A stretch of 48,728 nt of DNA from Akkermansia sp. (GCA_017471985.1 JAFURE010000050.1:1-48728); one strand, 5' to 3'. Shown: positions 8,460 to 18,347, counted from the stretch's first letter. The notes: generated by a model not told the origin, from the sequence alone. A program made the numbers and translations.

Positions 8460-10076
8460 TCAGCTCATACGGGCACGGCGCCTGACTCCCCCCGGCTGCA
8501 ACGGTGCCAGCATACCATGCTCATAGGCCTCGGCAAACATGCGAGCGGCATCCGCCGAGTGAGACGCAGCATCGTGCACCGGAGTTTCGCGGTAGGTAGT
8601 GCCCTCTGCCCCCTCGGCCATGCGGTACATTTCCAGGCAGGTCAGGCCGGAGGGCTCGAGTACCCCGGCCGGGTTCATGCGCTGCCGCAGGGTATCGGGG
8701 TGGAACCAGCTGCGCTCCAGCAATTTGCGCAGGGCATTGATACCTCGCCAGATATCCGGCGTACGCGGCACCACCCGAACGTAGTGAATACCGCAGCGAG
8801 CCAGACTTTCCACATAGGAGTGGCCATGCGGGTCACGGTGGGCGGCATCGTGCGGCAGAAAGTGTGCAGCCACAGGCCCATATACCTGCTGCCAGTACTT
8901 TATATGCTCGGCAAAGTGCTCCAACGGTAATTGATTAGCGGCATAGTGATTGAGCCAATATACCTGCCCGCCGTAGCACTGCACCAGCCAGATGGCCGTG
9001 TGATCGCTCAGCCCCAAATCCCACGCAGTGTAAAGCGGTTCATCGGCTCGATAATCGAAAGGTGTGCCGATTCTCCCGGCCTCGCGCAATCGCGTAAGCG
9101 GTGCTCCGTATATGGCCGACTCATTTCCGGTGGAGAATGCCTCATCCGGTGTGGAGGGGTATTCCTGCCGCATAGCCGGGCCCATGGTACGCGCCATACG
9201 TGCGTACCAGTTTTTCTGCTCGCGCGACAGCATAGTACCATACTCGAACTCCAGCTTATCGAAATAGTCGCAGAGCTCCTCTGCCCTGCTACTGCTGCCC
9301 GGCAACACATAATCGGGGTTATCAAACCAGCTGAAGAAGAAGAATCGGAAATCAAGCGGCGAAAGCTCGCCCTGATTAACATTCTGCATAGCCTGCGACG
9401 TCAGCTCGTAGTTCACCCCGTAGCGCCCGCCCTCATGGGTGCTCTCAAGTATAATTCGCCCATCGGCCGACACCGTGTTGATAGCGCCTGTACGAATCTC
9501 GCGCGCACGCCAGGGGGCATGCACCGACACGTGCGCCAGCTCCGACACATGCAGCAGTTGCAGGGTTCCGCCACGCAGGGTTGTACCCAGGCGAATATCG
9601 CTGCCGTTCGTGAACCCCATGCGGGTACGGGCATCTGTGGGCGGGTGCCATTCGTTGCGCCTGCAGTTGCCGCTGTGCTGTTTAATGAGCCGCCCGAGAT
9701 AAGCGAGAGCCTGTTCCCCTGCATCTGCACGGGGTGGCAGGTAATCGAGGTGCTCCCAGGCAAAGCGAAGCTTTTCGAGCTTCTGCTCAGCATCCGGCAA
9801 GGTCTTGTCGATTATGCCGGCATGAAAGTTGGGAGTGAACAGACAGCTGTCCAGCATGAGCATAGCCACGTAGGTCGATATCCCCAACTGGCGAGCCTTG
9901 AGCACAACATTGCGAGTCCACAGGTTCTCGTGCAGGCGTTTCTGCGCGGCATTCATACGAAAGCGTTGAATACCGCCCCCCTTATTTTCTATCCAATAAA
10001 GGTTATTGAGTCGCCAGAGCGGGTTATCCAGACGCCCCTTAAGGGTTGTCCTCATCAGATTTTCAATCATCGACAT
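8460..10076 (-). CDS. phage terminase large subunit (ATPase-nuclease)
   Basis: A 538-residue TerL, the motor that cuts phage DNA and pumps it into capsids. From the start at 10076: variant Walker A KARQLGIST at residues 60-68, Walker B/catalytic region LLHVSEL at about 174-180, coupling motif EST at 211-213, and an RNase H-like nuclease with D353 (WDLGLSD), D410 (LPHDAAH) and D502/D509 (HDAASHSADAAR). All catalytic groups look intact, so this is not an obvious decaying gene. The start overlaps the end of the giant gene by 14 bases (or 8 with the second ATG at 10070), which suggests translational coupling. No small terminase, portal, capsid or integrase gene lies nearby. Confidence 0.9.
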   Translation of the reverse strand: MSMIENLMRTTLKGRLDNPLWRLNNLYWIENKGGGIQRFRMNAAQKRLHENLWTRNVVLKARQLGISTYVAMLMLDSCLFTPNFHAGIIDKTLPDAEQKLEKLRFAWEHLDYLPPRADAGEQALAYLGRLIKQHSGNCRRNEWHPPTDARTRMGFTNGSDIRLGTTLRGGTLQLLHVSELAHVSVHAPWRAREIRTGAINTVSADGRIILESTHEGGRYGVNYELTSQAMQNVNQGELSPLDFRFFFFSWFDNPDYVLPGSSSRAEELCDYFDKLEFEYGTMLSREQKNWYARMARTMGPAMRQEYPSTPDEAFSTGNESAIYGAPLTRLREAGRIGTPFDYRADEPLYTAWDLGLSDHTAIWLVQCYGGQVYWLNHYAANQLPLEHFAEHIKYWQQVYGPVAAHFLPHDAAHRDPHGHSYVESLARCGIHYVRVVPRTPDIWRGINALRKLLERSWFHPDTLRQRMNPAGVLEPSGLTCLEMYRMAEGAEGTTYRETPVHDAASHSADAARMFAEAYEHGMLAPLQPGGVRRRARMS

Positions 10077-13000
10077 CGGGTATTTGTTTTTTCTTTTTCT
10101 TCTTTTCGTCAGGCACGAGAGCCTCAATCATTTGCTCGAGTCTCTCAGGGTGCTCACGCAGGGAATCCGCCGTGTTCTTCAGCCGTTCATAGGCCGATAC
10201 GGCTTCGCTGTGACCGGCGAAATCGGGAGCTGCCACGCAGGATATCATGTCGGCGCCCAATCGCAGGGCATACAGAGAGCCGACATCCAGCTCCTCAATC
10301 GTCTTTCCTCTCAAACTTTTTGAAAAGTCGGTATCCTCAAACAGGCGCATGAGCAGCTCCGGCATATTGCCATTCACCGCCAGCGGCAGGGTATAAACCT
10401 GAGGTCCGTCATCTGCCAGTGTCCAGAGTTCCTCCAGCGTACTGCGCACAATTCTGCGCTTGCAAGCCAACAGATTCTTATAGCGGCCAAAGGGTATAGT
10501 CAGGCCTTTGTACGCAAAGTTCTGTAGTGGTTTGTAACTGCTTTCCGGCACAGTACTCATTGCCATATCCTCATCGGTCACATCGTTCTCGCCCAGATAA
10601 ACACCATATCGTACACCCACCACATACGGCAAGCGCAGGGCGGGAAGAGCCGAATCTGCCACGCCGGGCATCAGGCGGTATGATTGCCGCGGGTAATGCG
10701 AAACGTGACGATACACCGTAATATCGCGCAAAGACGGGCACTCCAGCTCAGCCAGTGACAACAGCGGAATCTCCACGCCGGCACAGTTGATAGACGTCTG
10801 CTCCGTACCATGGGCGTATGACATTTCACGCCAGAGCATGTTGCGCATATCCAGCAGGCAATCCTGCGGGGTCCAACGCTCCAGCCCACGGGGATGTCTG
10901 CCGGTGGTTCCGCCATATCTCCGGTGGTTCCATAATATGCTGCCATCGGGGGTATACGCGGGCCAGGACTTCGGGTAAGCTCGCAGGAAATCCAGCGTAT
11001 GCAGAGCATATTTCAGCTCAGGTGGCCCCTCTGTCAGAAAGCGGCCATTAGTAACACCTACTTTATAATCTGCCCGGATTTTCTCGTTTTCCTCATTCCA
11101 GCCCAGCAATCTTCCGGCCGGCTCCAGAATGGGTCTGAAGGCCTGCGGTCGCAGCTCAATCAGACGCCCGCTCTCAGAGTTCATGTAGCTGACACGGTGA
11201 AGCTGCGGGTAGAGCTGCAGCATGGTATCCAGATTGACGATAGCGGCATCTGCCGCTGTGGGGAATGGATTACCATCTGCCTGCAACAGGGGAACAGGCG
11301 CCGGGAAATCGCGGCAGAACTTCTCCAACTCAAGAGCGATATCATGCCGGTACTCAGGCAGCATCTGCTCCCAACTGCGAGCAGGAAAACGCAGAAGGTT
11401 CCAATAGTGCTGCCCGGCCGAGCTGAAAACCTCATCTCCATTCAGATAGTGGGTCCAGCCCTGCTCGAGTTGCACAATCGTATCATCGGCAAACGCAGCA
11501 GGCAACAGTTCATCCACGAGTGAATCGCCCACCTGCTCGCCATACTTTGCACGGTACTCCTGCACCTGCGGCGCAAGTTCACGCAGTCGCACGCCGGTCT
11601 GACCGTTAATCCACGACATGGTATGCTCATCCTGATGGCCGTGGATAAATTGTTTTCCGTCTTCATTGGGCTTACCATCATTTCGGGGAATATCGGGAGC
11701 AAAGGACTGACTGCCGTACCAATTCAGAACCGAAGGCGGTAAATCCAACTGCGGCATGCGCCCCAGGAAATATAACAACGTGAATTTCCCCATGTGCTCA
11801 GCCATCTTTATATTCATCTTGTTAATTCTGGGCAGCAGCGTGTAGTTCGGCTTATTTGCAGCTTTCTTACCGGGTGTACGTCGCCTGCCGATATCGAGGA
11901 TATCCACCTTCTGTTCCCGGCTGATAACCTGATTGCGCTCCAGAAAATCCCCCAGATGCCGCGCGCTCACAATACCGGAGTTGAGCTGCTGAGCCCAGTA
12001 CACGACAAATCGGCTGTAAGCCAGCCCGGTGGGAGTAAGCATGGCATACTTATCGACCGAGAATGCCGGGTCATCCCCAACATGCTTAACAAGCGGCATA
12101 TCCAGCGTACCGCGAAGGAGAGCCCGGTCGAGCGGGTACACGCGTTTACGCAGCAAACCGGGTTGAGCATGCGTAGCATCACCAAGCCAGCGGCGTGACA
12201 ACTCCCCGATAGCCAAACCACATAACTGGTCAAAGCCGGAATACTCCTTCTCGCCGGCCACCGGCAGAGTCAGGGGTGAGTCCGGGTTGTAGAAATCCGA
12301 CATAATGTGCTTCTCTGCCCTTGTCCCCAATGGGGAGAAAAGCAACGAAGCATTGCCTGCAATCGAGTTTGCCAGAGCCTGCTGACTGGGATACCACGGG
12401 GAGAAATGCCCATCGGGGCACATCATTCTGTAATGCACCTGCCCGCTGTCATCGGGCGGACTCTGCTCGACTTCATACCCGGTCATGGTGGTATACAGCT
12501 GCAACTGCTGTGCACTTTTCTGCGAGAAGTCTGCCCTGAGCGTAGAATCTCCCTCGGGTGGCGCACTCACGGGCACCGCCGGCTCATAGCCGAGTTCCTG
12601 CCGCAGGTAATCCTCGAACACCTGAGCCGGGCTCTTCCCCAGAACCATGGACTCCTGAAACTGATCACTCATCGGCAGAAAGTCTGCCAGAACAGCTGCG
12701 CACACGCGGGTACGGTGAATCAGACGGTAAAAGGTCCTCATTTCCTCATAACCTTTCATGGACTTGTGATCGTACCTCAGGCAGCGAGCGGCAATGTCGG
12801 TGATAAATTCATCGGGAGCGGCGCGCAGCCAGCCGGCTGTAAACTCACCCTGCAGATGCTCACGCAGTATATCACCGCACTCGGTAGCGAGAGCATCGTA
12901 CACTTCGGAGCGGTTATTGCCCTCAGCCAATTTCATGACAGTACCACAGGCCATATCCAGATAACGACGGCGAACCTTCTCGGCATCGGCTATCAGTTTC

Positions 13001-15420
13001 TCCAGCGGCACCCCGTTATCGCAGGTCATCATATCCTGCGGGTAAAGTTGCAGCAAGATACGATAGGCACACTTATCAAGCTCGCTGCTGTAGCTTTGGA
13101 GTATCTGCAGTCGTATGTCCTCCAAGCCCGGATTGCGTACGCCCGAGCGGTGCAGGAAGGTGAAGGAATCCGCCGGGTTTTCGTATTCGAACATATAGGA
13201 GTCCCTGTAACGCCCCCTGCCATTCATCAGCCCCTTACGCCCGGCACCGTTCAAAATCCTGTTTTTATAACCGGGTTCTGCCGGTTCAGACAGCATCTGA
13301 GCAGCATCCAGCGCGGCCTTCTGCTCCCACTCACGCCTCAGCGCATGAGCCTTCTTCACTCGGTTCGAGGGAGCCGAAGCAGACATCTGCTCGGCCGTGG
13401 GCATGAGGAAATCGGAGCTCAGGTTCAGGAACTCGCGTATTGAGTCCCGCATGGAGCCCGGCATATTCCTGTCGATATTCAACAACCTGTAGGCGCGCAC
13501 AATATCCGCCGAATATCGAGGGTTAAAGTACAGTTCACTGCCCCTTACAGCCTCGCGCAACATGTCATTCTGTACATCAATCCTCCGTTCCCGCAGAATA
13601 GCATCCACCTTCCCCGGTTCGACCTTCCACTCCAGCAGTCGACTGCCTGAGCCCAGCACATTGTCTGCCGAGCGGAAATGCTGCAACGCGGCCCTTCCTG
13701 CACCAATCAGCAGGAAGGGTAGAATGGCGGCGGCCTCCCTCATGTTGATATCGGCATCAAGTACAGATGCGCCGTAGAGTTTCCAGTCAATCCCCGAATC
13801 TGAGCCACTCACCTGAGCCGTGGCTTCGTGCACCGCCAGTTCGGCCGCAGTAGCCACCTTACCGGCAAGCATGAGCTTAGCACCTTCTGTTGTCAGAGCT
13901 GTACCGGTTTTGAGACCGGCATTCACCATACCGGCTCCACGAGCCCTCATGAACTTGCCAAGAGTGTTATTAAACAATACCGCACCCATGCGATTGAACA
14001 TCATATAGATTGCGCCCTGCGCCGCACCGGATGCCACCCCGGCCGCAAACTGCGACTTCTGTGACCCTTCAGGAGCTCGGCGACGTGCCTCGGCCACAGA
14101 CTCCCCCATGGCGCTCAATGTCAACGTCACAATTCCGGCGCCACCGCAACAGGAAACAACCGCCGATGGCACCGCCTGCGCCGCTTCGAGGAAAAACGTT
14201 TCGGCCTCCCCGGCTCCGGGTAGAACTAACGGAGCGGCGCCTTGCTGCGCGAGGTGGCGAATTTCATTCACAACCTGCAGGCGCTTGTCCCAGGTGGCAG
14301 AGCCCCGGCGCAGGCTCGCCCCCATATCACCGCCCAGTGCTTCGGCGATATTGTCGAGCGTAGCCACACCGGCATGATTCACTAACTGAAATATGCCGTG
14401 TGACAGATTCATCGTCCCCCTGCGAACAGCTCGCAGTGCACGGGAGGGCAGCCCTTCGTCAGCCGGTTCGTCATCGTCCGCCCCCCTCTTCTTGCGGTGC
14501 AAATCAGCAGCCAGATAGCTCACCAACTGTCGGTCCTCACTGCTGAGTTCTCCCAGCGAATCCACTGCACGCACCAAACCGGGTGCTGACTCCAGCACCC
14601 CCGGTAGCGAGAAGAAGTCATCCTCAACAGTATAGAAAAAGTCAAAGCTGTCAGCCAAATCCTGAGCCAGCGGCAACCACTTATTGCGCAGCAGCTCACC
14701 TTCCTGACGAGCATTCTCGGCAATGACAGCGGCAAGTTGGCTGTCAGCCGGTGATAGTTCTTGTGTATGAGTGCTTATGTCAAAGCTCCCTTCATCGAGC
14801 AGAGCACTGTAATAGGCCTGTTCATACACCTTGTGAGCCAATGCTCGCCGAGCTGACTCGCTCTCGCGGACAGAAAGTGCCACGAAAACCTCCCTTTCAT
14901 CATCGGCCACGCCCAGCTCTTTTGCCAACTCTGCCCGGTATTTCCCCCAGTTGACCATGAGCTCGCGGCGCGAGTGCTCACCATGGTCGGCCATCCAGGA
15001 ACGGTTAATGGTGCTGCAGAGCCTATATTCCCGCTGCTCGGGGGAAAGTCCGGCATCATTGGCACCACATCGGTCACGAACATCTGTCGGCACGGTAGCG
15101 GGGTTAGCGGTTAACACCCGGCGCCAGTAAGTTTTCTTATCGGCTGGGGGTGTCCCCTCCTGTTGGACCGGCGGCGGTTCTGCCTCAAACAGCTTCTCAG
15201 CGGGTGCATCTGTTGGCCCGATCTGCCGGGCTGAACCCGCAGGAGGCGCCGGTTCAGCTTCTGTTACCGTACCACCTTCGCTCAGAGCAACTCCGCCGTC
15301 ATCGGGAGTGAAAAGCGGTTCATTCATCGTGAGCACGACCTGTTCATCGGCGGTTGCTGTCAGAGCTTCCCCCACAGGGGGTGCACCATTCAAATCAATA
15401 TTATTCATCGTAGTAGTCAT
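10063..15420 (-). CDS. giant phage-like protein, possible DNA-ejection/internal virion protein
   Basis: About 1785 residues. The first 95 are low-complexity Pro/Glu/Ala. Then come charged helical segments, an Ala/Gly-rich membrane-like stretch at about 415-535 (for example FAAGVASGAAQGAIYMMF), and more than 1200 residues of mostly helical soluble sequence. I recognise no enzymatic motif. Size, Ala/Gly-rich amphipathic segment and position between a coiled-coil protein and TerL resemble internal virion (ejection) proteins of podophages; this is an architectural inference, not a homology. The start at 15420 shares one base with the upstream stop (TGATG), a classic coupling arrangement. The intact frame over 5.3 kb implies selection. 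Confidence 0.55.
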   Translation of the reverse strand: MTTTMNNIDLNGAPPVGEALTATADEQVVLTMNEPLFTPDDGGVALSEGGTVTEAEPAPPAGSARQIGPTDAPAEKLFEAEPPPVQQEGTPPADKKTYWRRVLTANPATVPTDVRDRCGANDAGLSPEQREYRLCSTINRSWMADHGEHSRRELMVNWGKYRAELAKELGVADDEREVFVALSVRESESARRALAHKVYEQAYYSALLDEGSFDISTHTQELSPADSQLAAVIAENARQEGELLRNKWLPLAQDLADSFDFFYTVEDDFFSLPGVLESAPGLVRAVDSLGELSSEDRQLVSYLAADLHRKKRGADDDEPADEGLPSRALRAVRRGTMNLSHGIFQLVNHAGVATLDNIAEALGGDMGASLRRGSATWDKRLQVVNEIRHLAQQGAAPLVLPGAGEAETFFLEAAQAVPSAVVSCCGGAGIVTLTLSAMGESVAEARRRAPEGSQKSQFAAGVASGAAQGAIYMMFNRMGAVLFNNTLGKFMRARGAGMVNAGLKTGTALTTEGAKLMLAGKVATAAELAVHEATAQVSGSDSGIDWKLYGASVLDADINMREAAAILPFLLIGAGRAALQHFRSADNVLGSGSRLLEWKVEPGKVDAILRERRIDVQNDMLREAVRGSELYFNPRYSADIVRAYRLLNIDRNMPGSMRDSIREFLNLSSDFLMPTAEQMSASAPSNRVKKAHALRREWEQKAALDAAQMLSEPAEPGYKNRILNGAGRKGLMNGRGRYRDSYMFEYENPADSFTFLHRSGVRNPGLEDIRLQILQSYSSELDKCAYRILLQLYPQDMMTCDNGVPLEKLIADAEKVRRRYLDMACGTVMKLAEGNNRSEVYDALATECGDILREHLQGEFTAGWLRAAPDEFITDIAARCLRYDHKSMKGYEEMRTFYRLIHRTRVCAAVLADFLPMSDQFQESMVLGKSPAQVFEDYLRQELGYEPAVPVSAPPEGDSTLRADFSQKSAQQLQLYTTMTGYEVEQSPPDDSGQVHYRMMCPDGHFSPWYPSQQALANSIAGNASLLFSPLGTRAEKHIMSDFYNPDSPLTLPVAGEKEYSGFDQLCGLAIGELSRRWLGDATHAQPGLLRKRVYPLDRALLRGTLDMPLVKHVGDDPAFSVDKYAMLTPTGLAYSRFVVYWAQQLNSGIVSARHLGDFLERNQVISREQKVDILDIGRRRTPGKKAANKPNYTLLPRINKMNIKMAEHMGKFTLLYFLGRMPQLDLPPSVLNWYGSQSFAPDIPRNDGKPNEDGKQFIHGHQDEHTMSWINGQTGVRLRELAPQVQEYRAKYGEQVGDSLVDELLPAAFADDTIVQLEQGWTHYLNGDEVFSSAGQHYWNLLRFPARSWEQMLPEYRHDIALELEKFCRDFPAPVPLLQADGNPFPTAADAAIVNLDTMLQLYPQLHRVSYMNSESGRLIELRPQAFRPILEPAGRLLGWNEENEKIRADYKVGVTNGRFLTEGPPELKYALHTLDFLRAYPKSWPAYTPDGSILWNHRRYGGTTGRHPRGLERWTPQDCLLDMRNMLWREMSYAHGTEQTSINCAGVEIPLLSLAELECPSLRDITVYRHVSHYPRQSYRLMPGVADSALPALRLPYVVGVRYGVYLGENDVTDEDMAMSTVPESSYKPLQNFAYKGLTIPFGRYKNLLACKRRIVRSTLEELWTLADDGPQVYTLPLAVNGNMPELLMRLFEDTDFSKSLRGKTIEELDVGSLYALRLGADMISCVAAPDFAGHSEAVSAYERLKNTADSLREHPERLEQMIEALVPDEKKKKKKQIPDVDD

Positions 15421-16670
15421 CAGTTGTTGAAAGAAGTAAAACACACCCAGCGCTCTTTACCGCCCTGCTCTCCTTCCAACCATCGGAAAGCAGCCTCGCG
15501 CCCATCCTCTGCTAATTTAGCGGAACCGGCCTGTTGCAGCTGAGCAAGCCGCTGCAGTGCCGCCTCATCCCCCGGGCAGCCGAAATAGCCGGCCGAGTAA
15601 TAATCCCACAGGGTATAGGAAAGCGCCTGCCTGTCCCCCAACGGCACCGCGGCCCCGGCATTCAGCCGAGCCAATAGGGCAGCGCGCTCCTGCGGCAACA
15701 TGGGAGCGGTCAGAATATCCAGCTGCAAATCCAGACGGGCGGCCTCATCATCCACCACTTCATCCACCCGGCGCTGCCAACAACAAAGTTCGCCTGTTGT
15801 CAACTCCTGCGCTTTACTCTGAGCATTTGCCAGCTGCTCGCGAGAAATAATCCCGGCGCTTGCGGCCTGCTCCAATACACTGTCATCATAAGGTTGTTGC
15901 TGAGCTGCCAATTGTGCCAATTCCTGCCCCAGCTGAGCCCGGACTGTCTGCCGGGTCAGTTCAACCTCGGCCTGCAGCTTTTGTTTTGCAGACTGCTCCT
16001 GGGGTAGAGATTCAGGGCTTGCCACAGCCCAATCAGCCAGAGCCTGCAAGGGCCGCTCCGCCAGCGATGCACGCCATCCCGCCACACAGGCACGACTGCG
16101 TACGCGGCTTCGCTCCTCTTCAAGCTCACTCTGCGGCACAAATACCCCGGCGGCACTCTGCAACCAGCGTTCAGCCTGCTCGGCATCACCGGCCTGCACA
16201 GCCGCATCGACCCGCTGCTGCCAGTGATTTCTTGCCTTACCAAGCTGCTGTAGCTCGCGGTCACGCAGTGCCTCTACCGCAGCCCGGCGGCTGTAATACT
16301 CTGCAAACTCACGGCCGGCCTCGCGCGCCGACGGTGGCAGCTCTGCCACGGCCTCAGCGAATCGCGGAGCACTAACCTCCTGCCAGGCGTAGTCCCAATC
16401 CTGCACATCACGCTCAGCCAACTGAGCCCGCGTTTCATCGCCTATCGCGTGCAAACGGCGCGAGAACTCCGCCAGGTCACCCGTGGTTTCGACCTGCTCC
16501 TTTTCCTTTGCCAGAGCGGAACTGCCCAATATAAGGGCAGAGGCACCACGGCCTACAGATTCCGCGACCTCGCCCCAGCCTGTTACTCCCTGCACAGGTA
16601 TGTGCACCGCGGGCGATGGCGCCCGCAACATACCCCATTCTTTCATGTGTATTGCCATGCATTCCAGCAT
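15420..16670 (-). CDS. coiled-coil protein of the phage-like module
   Basis: Up to 416 residues. Apart from a short N-terminal part (GWGEVAESVGRGASALILGS), it is almost entirely helical and rich in Ala, Glu, Gln and Arg, with heptad-like stretches at roughly 50-330. The beginning 'G-W-G-E-V-A-E-S-V-G-R-G' followed by long coiled coils recalls small ejection proteins of podophages (inference from style only). The start is uncertain: in-frame ATGs occur at 16670, 16658, 16646 and 16631, and no clear ribosome-binding site or promoter decides. It is the first gene of a tightly coupled set of three with the giant protein and TerL. Confidence 0.55.
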   Translation of the reverse strand: MLECMAIHMKEWGMLRAPSPAVHIPVQGVTGWGEVAESVGRGASALILGSSALAKEKEQVETTGDLAEFSRRLHAIGDETRAQLAERDVQDWDYAWQEVSAPRFAEAVAELPPSAREAGREFAEYYSRRAAVEALRDRELQQLGKARNHWQQRVDAAVQAGDAEQAERWLQSAAGVFVPQSELEEERSRVRSRACVAGWRASLAERPLQALADWAVASPESLPQEQSAKQKLQAEVELTRQTVRAQLGQELAQLAAQQQPYDDSVLEQAASAGIISREQLANAQSKAQELTTGELCCWQRRVDEVVDDEAARLDLQLDILTAPMLPQERAALLARLNAGAAVPLGDRQALSYTLWDYYSAGYFGCPGDEAALQRLAQLQQAGSAKLAEDGREAAFRWLEGEQGGKERWVCFTSFNN

Positions 16671-16783
16671 GCAGGCAATACCCTCTCATTTCAATTCAAA
16701 CTCAACACCCCGCCGCGAATGCCAACCTCCTACCAACTGACCATTAACAACTTGCTACAACAACCCTACTTAATAACTCGCGA

Positions 16784-16816
16784 CAAAAAAAGGCCGCAAA
16801 CCCAACAGGCTGCGGC
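16784..16816 (-). terminator. terminator of infA
   Basis: On the minus strand, GCCGCA and TGCGGC (16811-16816 and 16793-16798) enclose a shorter inner pairing and are followed by CTTTTTTT. It lies 41 bases after the infA stop, and the start of the phage-like module follows. Confidence 0.75.
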
Positions 16817-16856
16817 TCTTGAACCTGAGGTAAAACCTCTTTAAGCGGGGACTGAA

Positions 16857-17210
16857 TCAGTTCAGACGGAACGTGATTCGAGCCTTGGTCATATCGTAGG
16901 GCGACACCTCGATTTTCACACGGTCACCCACGACCAGACGAATGAAACGCTTGCGCATCTTGCCCGAGATATGGGCCAGAAACTCGTGACCACTGGCCAC
17001 TTTCACACGGAACATCGTACCGGCGAGCACGGCAGACACCACGCCCTCCATCTCGATTTCACCCTCACCATCGTCCTCTACTGCTTTCTTCTGCTTAACG
17101 GGGGCAGAGTTGGTGGGGCGGGCACCACCACGGGCGTTATTGCCGCCGCGGGGGGCATTGTTGTTGCGCTGCTGCGGTTTACCACCGCGATTATTGGGGG
17201 GATTTGCCAT
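16857..17210 (-). CDS. infA: translation initiation factor IF-1 with Arg/Gly-rich N-terminal tail
   Basis: A 117-residue protein; ordinary IF-1 has about 72. Residues 51-117 are a standard OB-fold IF-1 ([42 protein letters not shown]). IF-1 sits in the A site of the 30S subunit during initiation. The first 44 or so residues are an extra tail of Asn, Pro, Arg and Gly with several RGG motifs (residues 8-31), then a Lys and acidic patch. The tail has the look of a disordered RNA-binding segment. The gene is outside its common place after secY and is divergent from rplM-rpsI. A tail of this kind may matter in a genome with few Shine-Dalgarno sites. Confidence 0.95.
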   Translation of the reverse strand: MANPPNNRGGKPQQRNNNAPRGGNNARGGARPTNSAPVKQKKAVEDDGEGEIEMEGVVSAVLAGTMFRVKVASGHEFLAHISGKMRKRFIRLVVGDRVKIEVSPYDMTKARITFRLN

Positions 17211-17269
17211 TATGTATATATGTGGTTGTAAAAAGCACGCCAGAGTTCAGCTGTACGGTGCGCGGGTAG

Positions 17270-17296
17270 TTTATAGTGACAGCGCTCACTTTGCAA
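17270..17296 (-). promoter_or_regulatory. possible infA promoter
   Basis: On the minus strand TTGCAA (17291-17296) and TATAAA (17270-17275) with a short 15-bp spacer. It would give a leader of about 55 nt. Spacing is below optimum, so this is tentative. Confidence 0.4.
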
Positions 17297-17309
17297 GCGT
17301 TTTTTACTC

Positions 17310-17386
17310 AAAATCAGCAAAAAATCAAAAAAAAATCATTTCAAGTAGAAAAAGCGGTTGACAAAATGGTACAAAAAGTGTAGAGT
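17310..17386 (+). promoter_or_regulatory. rplM-rpsI promoter with upstream A-tracts
   Basis: TTGACA at 17358-17363, 17 bp, TAGAGT at 17381-17386. Upstream A-tracts centred near 17311, 17321, 17331 and 17351 are about one helical turn apart, as expected for an UP element or bent DNA. The leader is about 55 nt. Confidence 0.8.
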
Positions 17387-17446
17387 ATGCGCCCCGAACT
17401 AAGAGGTTCGTTGGCGAAAGCCTAAACAGGAACAAAAGAAATCATC

Positions 17447-17878
17447 ATGAAAACCTTCTCTGCCAAAGCCCAGGATATTGAGCGCAAGTGGTATGTGATC
17501 GACGCCGCCGACAAGGTGCTCGGTCAGCTCGCTGTCGAGGCAGCAAATCTGCTGCGCGGTAAGAACAAGACCATCTTCACCCCCCACGTTGACTGTGGTG
17601 ACTACGTTATCGTTGTGAACGCCGACAAGGTCGTGCTCACCGGTAACAAGGAGCGTGCCAAGATTTACACCCGCTACACCGGCTATGTTGGCAATCAGGT
17701 TGTAACCACCCCCGCCAAGCTGCGCAAGACTCACCCCGAGCAGATCGTGGAGCACGCCATCCTCGGCATGGTTCCCCACACTCGTCAGGGTCGCGCTCAG
17801 GCTGTTCGTCTTAAGGTGTATGCCGGTGCTGAGCACCCCCACGCCGCTCAGACTCCCACTGTTGTTACAATCGCCTAA
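17447..17878 (+). CDS. rplM: 50S ribosomal protein L13
   Basis: A 143-residue protein, the usual bacterial length. Typical segments are KWYVIDAADKVLGQLA, KTIFTPHVDCGDYVIVVN, the VVLTGNK stretch and the LGMVPHTRQGR loop. L13 is an early-assembly protein of the large subunit. The gene forms the common rplM-rpsI operon with a 15-base gap. The leader holds no AGGAG-like site near the ATG. Codon use is strongly biased to C-ending codons, as expected for a highly expressed gene. Confidence 0.97.
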   Translation: MKTFSAKAQDIERKWYVIDAADKVLGQLAVEAANLLRGKNKTIFTPHVDCGDYVIVVNADKVVLTGNKERAKIYTRYTGYVGNQVVTTPAKLRKTHPEQIVEHAILGMVPHTRQGRAQAVRLKVYAGAEHPHAAQTPTVVTIA

Positions 17879-17893
17879 CCCAGTTTTTAAATC

Positions 17894-18301
17894 ATGAGCT
17901 CTACAACTCCGTTCAACGCTACCGGCCGCCGCAAGGAGGCTATCGCGCACGCTTGGCTCACCCCCGTTGAGGAGGGCAAGTCCGGCAAGATTACCATCAA
18001 TCGTCGCGGTTTCGAGGAGTACCTCCCCACCGACGCCCTGCAGAACGTTGTCCTGCAGCCCTTCTACGCCACCAACACCATGAAGAAGTATGATGTTCGC
18101 ATCGTTTCCAAGGGTGGTGGCATTCACGGTCAGACCGGCGCTATGAGCCTGGCTATCGCTCGCTCCCTCGTCATGATTAACGAGGAGTACCGCTCTCAGC
18201 TCCGCGAGCAGGGCCTGCTTACCCGTGACTCCCGCATGAAGGAGCGCAAGAAGGCCGGCCGTCCCGGCGCTCGCAAGCGCTTCCAGTTCAGCAAGCGCTA
18301 A
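17894..18301 (+). CDS. rpsI: 30S ribosomal protein S9
   Basis: A 135-residue protein with the family's ATGRRKEAIAHAWL start, the GGGIHGQTGAMSLAIAR core and the conserved basic tail ending RFQFSKR, whose last residues touch the P-site tRNA. It follows rplM after 15 bases and is closed by a strong terminator. Confidence 0.97.
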   Translation: MSSTTPFNATGRRKEAIAHAWLTPVEEGKSGKITINRRGFEEYLPTDALQNVVLQPFYATNTMKKYDVRIVSKGGGIHGQTGAMSLAIARSLVMINEEYRSQLREQGLLTRDSRMKERKKAGRPGARKRFQFSKR

Positions 18302-18347
18302 TTGCGCCGTTGGCTTTCAGCCACAATTCCCTCTTTTTTCAGAAATG

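Noticed and set aside
8460..16670. Complete prophage
   Set aside because: No portal, capsid, tail, lysis or integrase genes and no attachment-site repeats are visible around the three genes.
17387..17446. Possible L13-binding leader in rplM mRNA
   Set aside because: Only a 3-bp GGC-GAAA-GCC hairpin is visible, too weak to claim a regulatory RNA.
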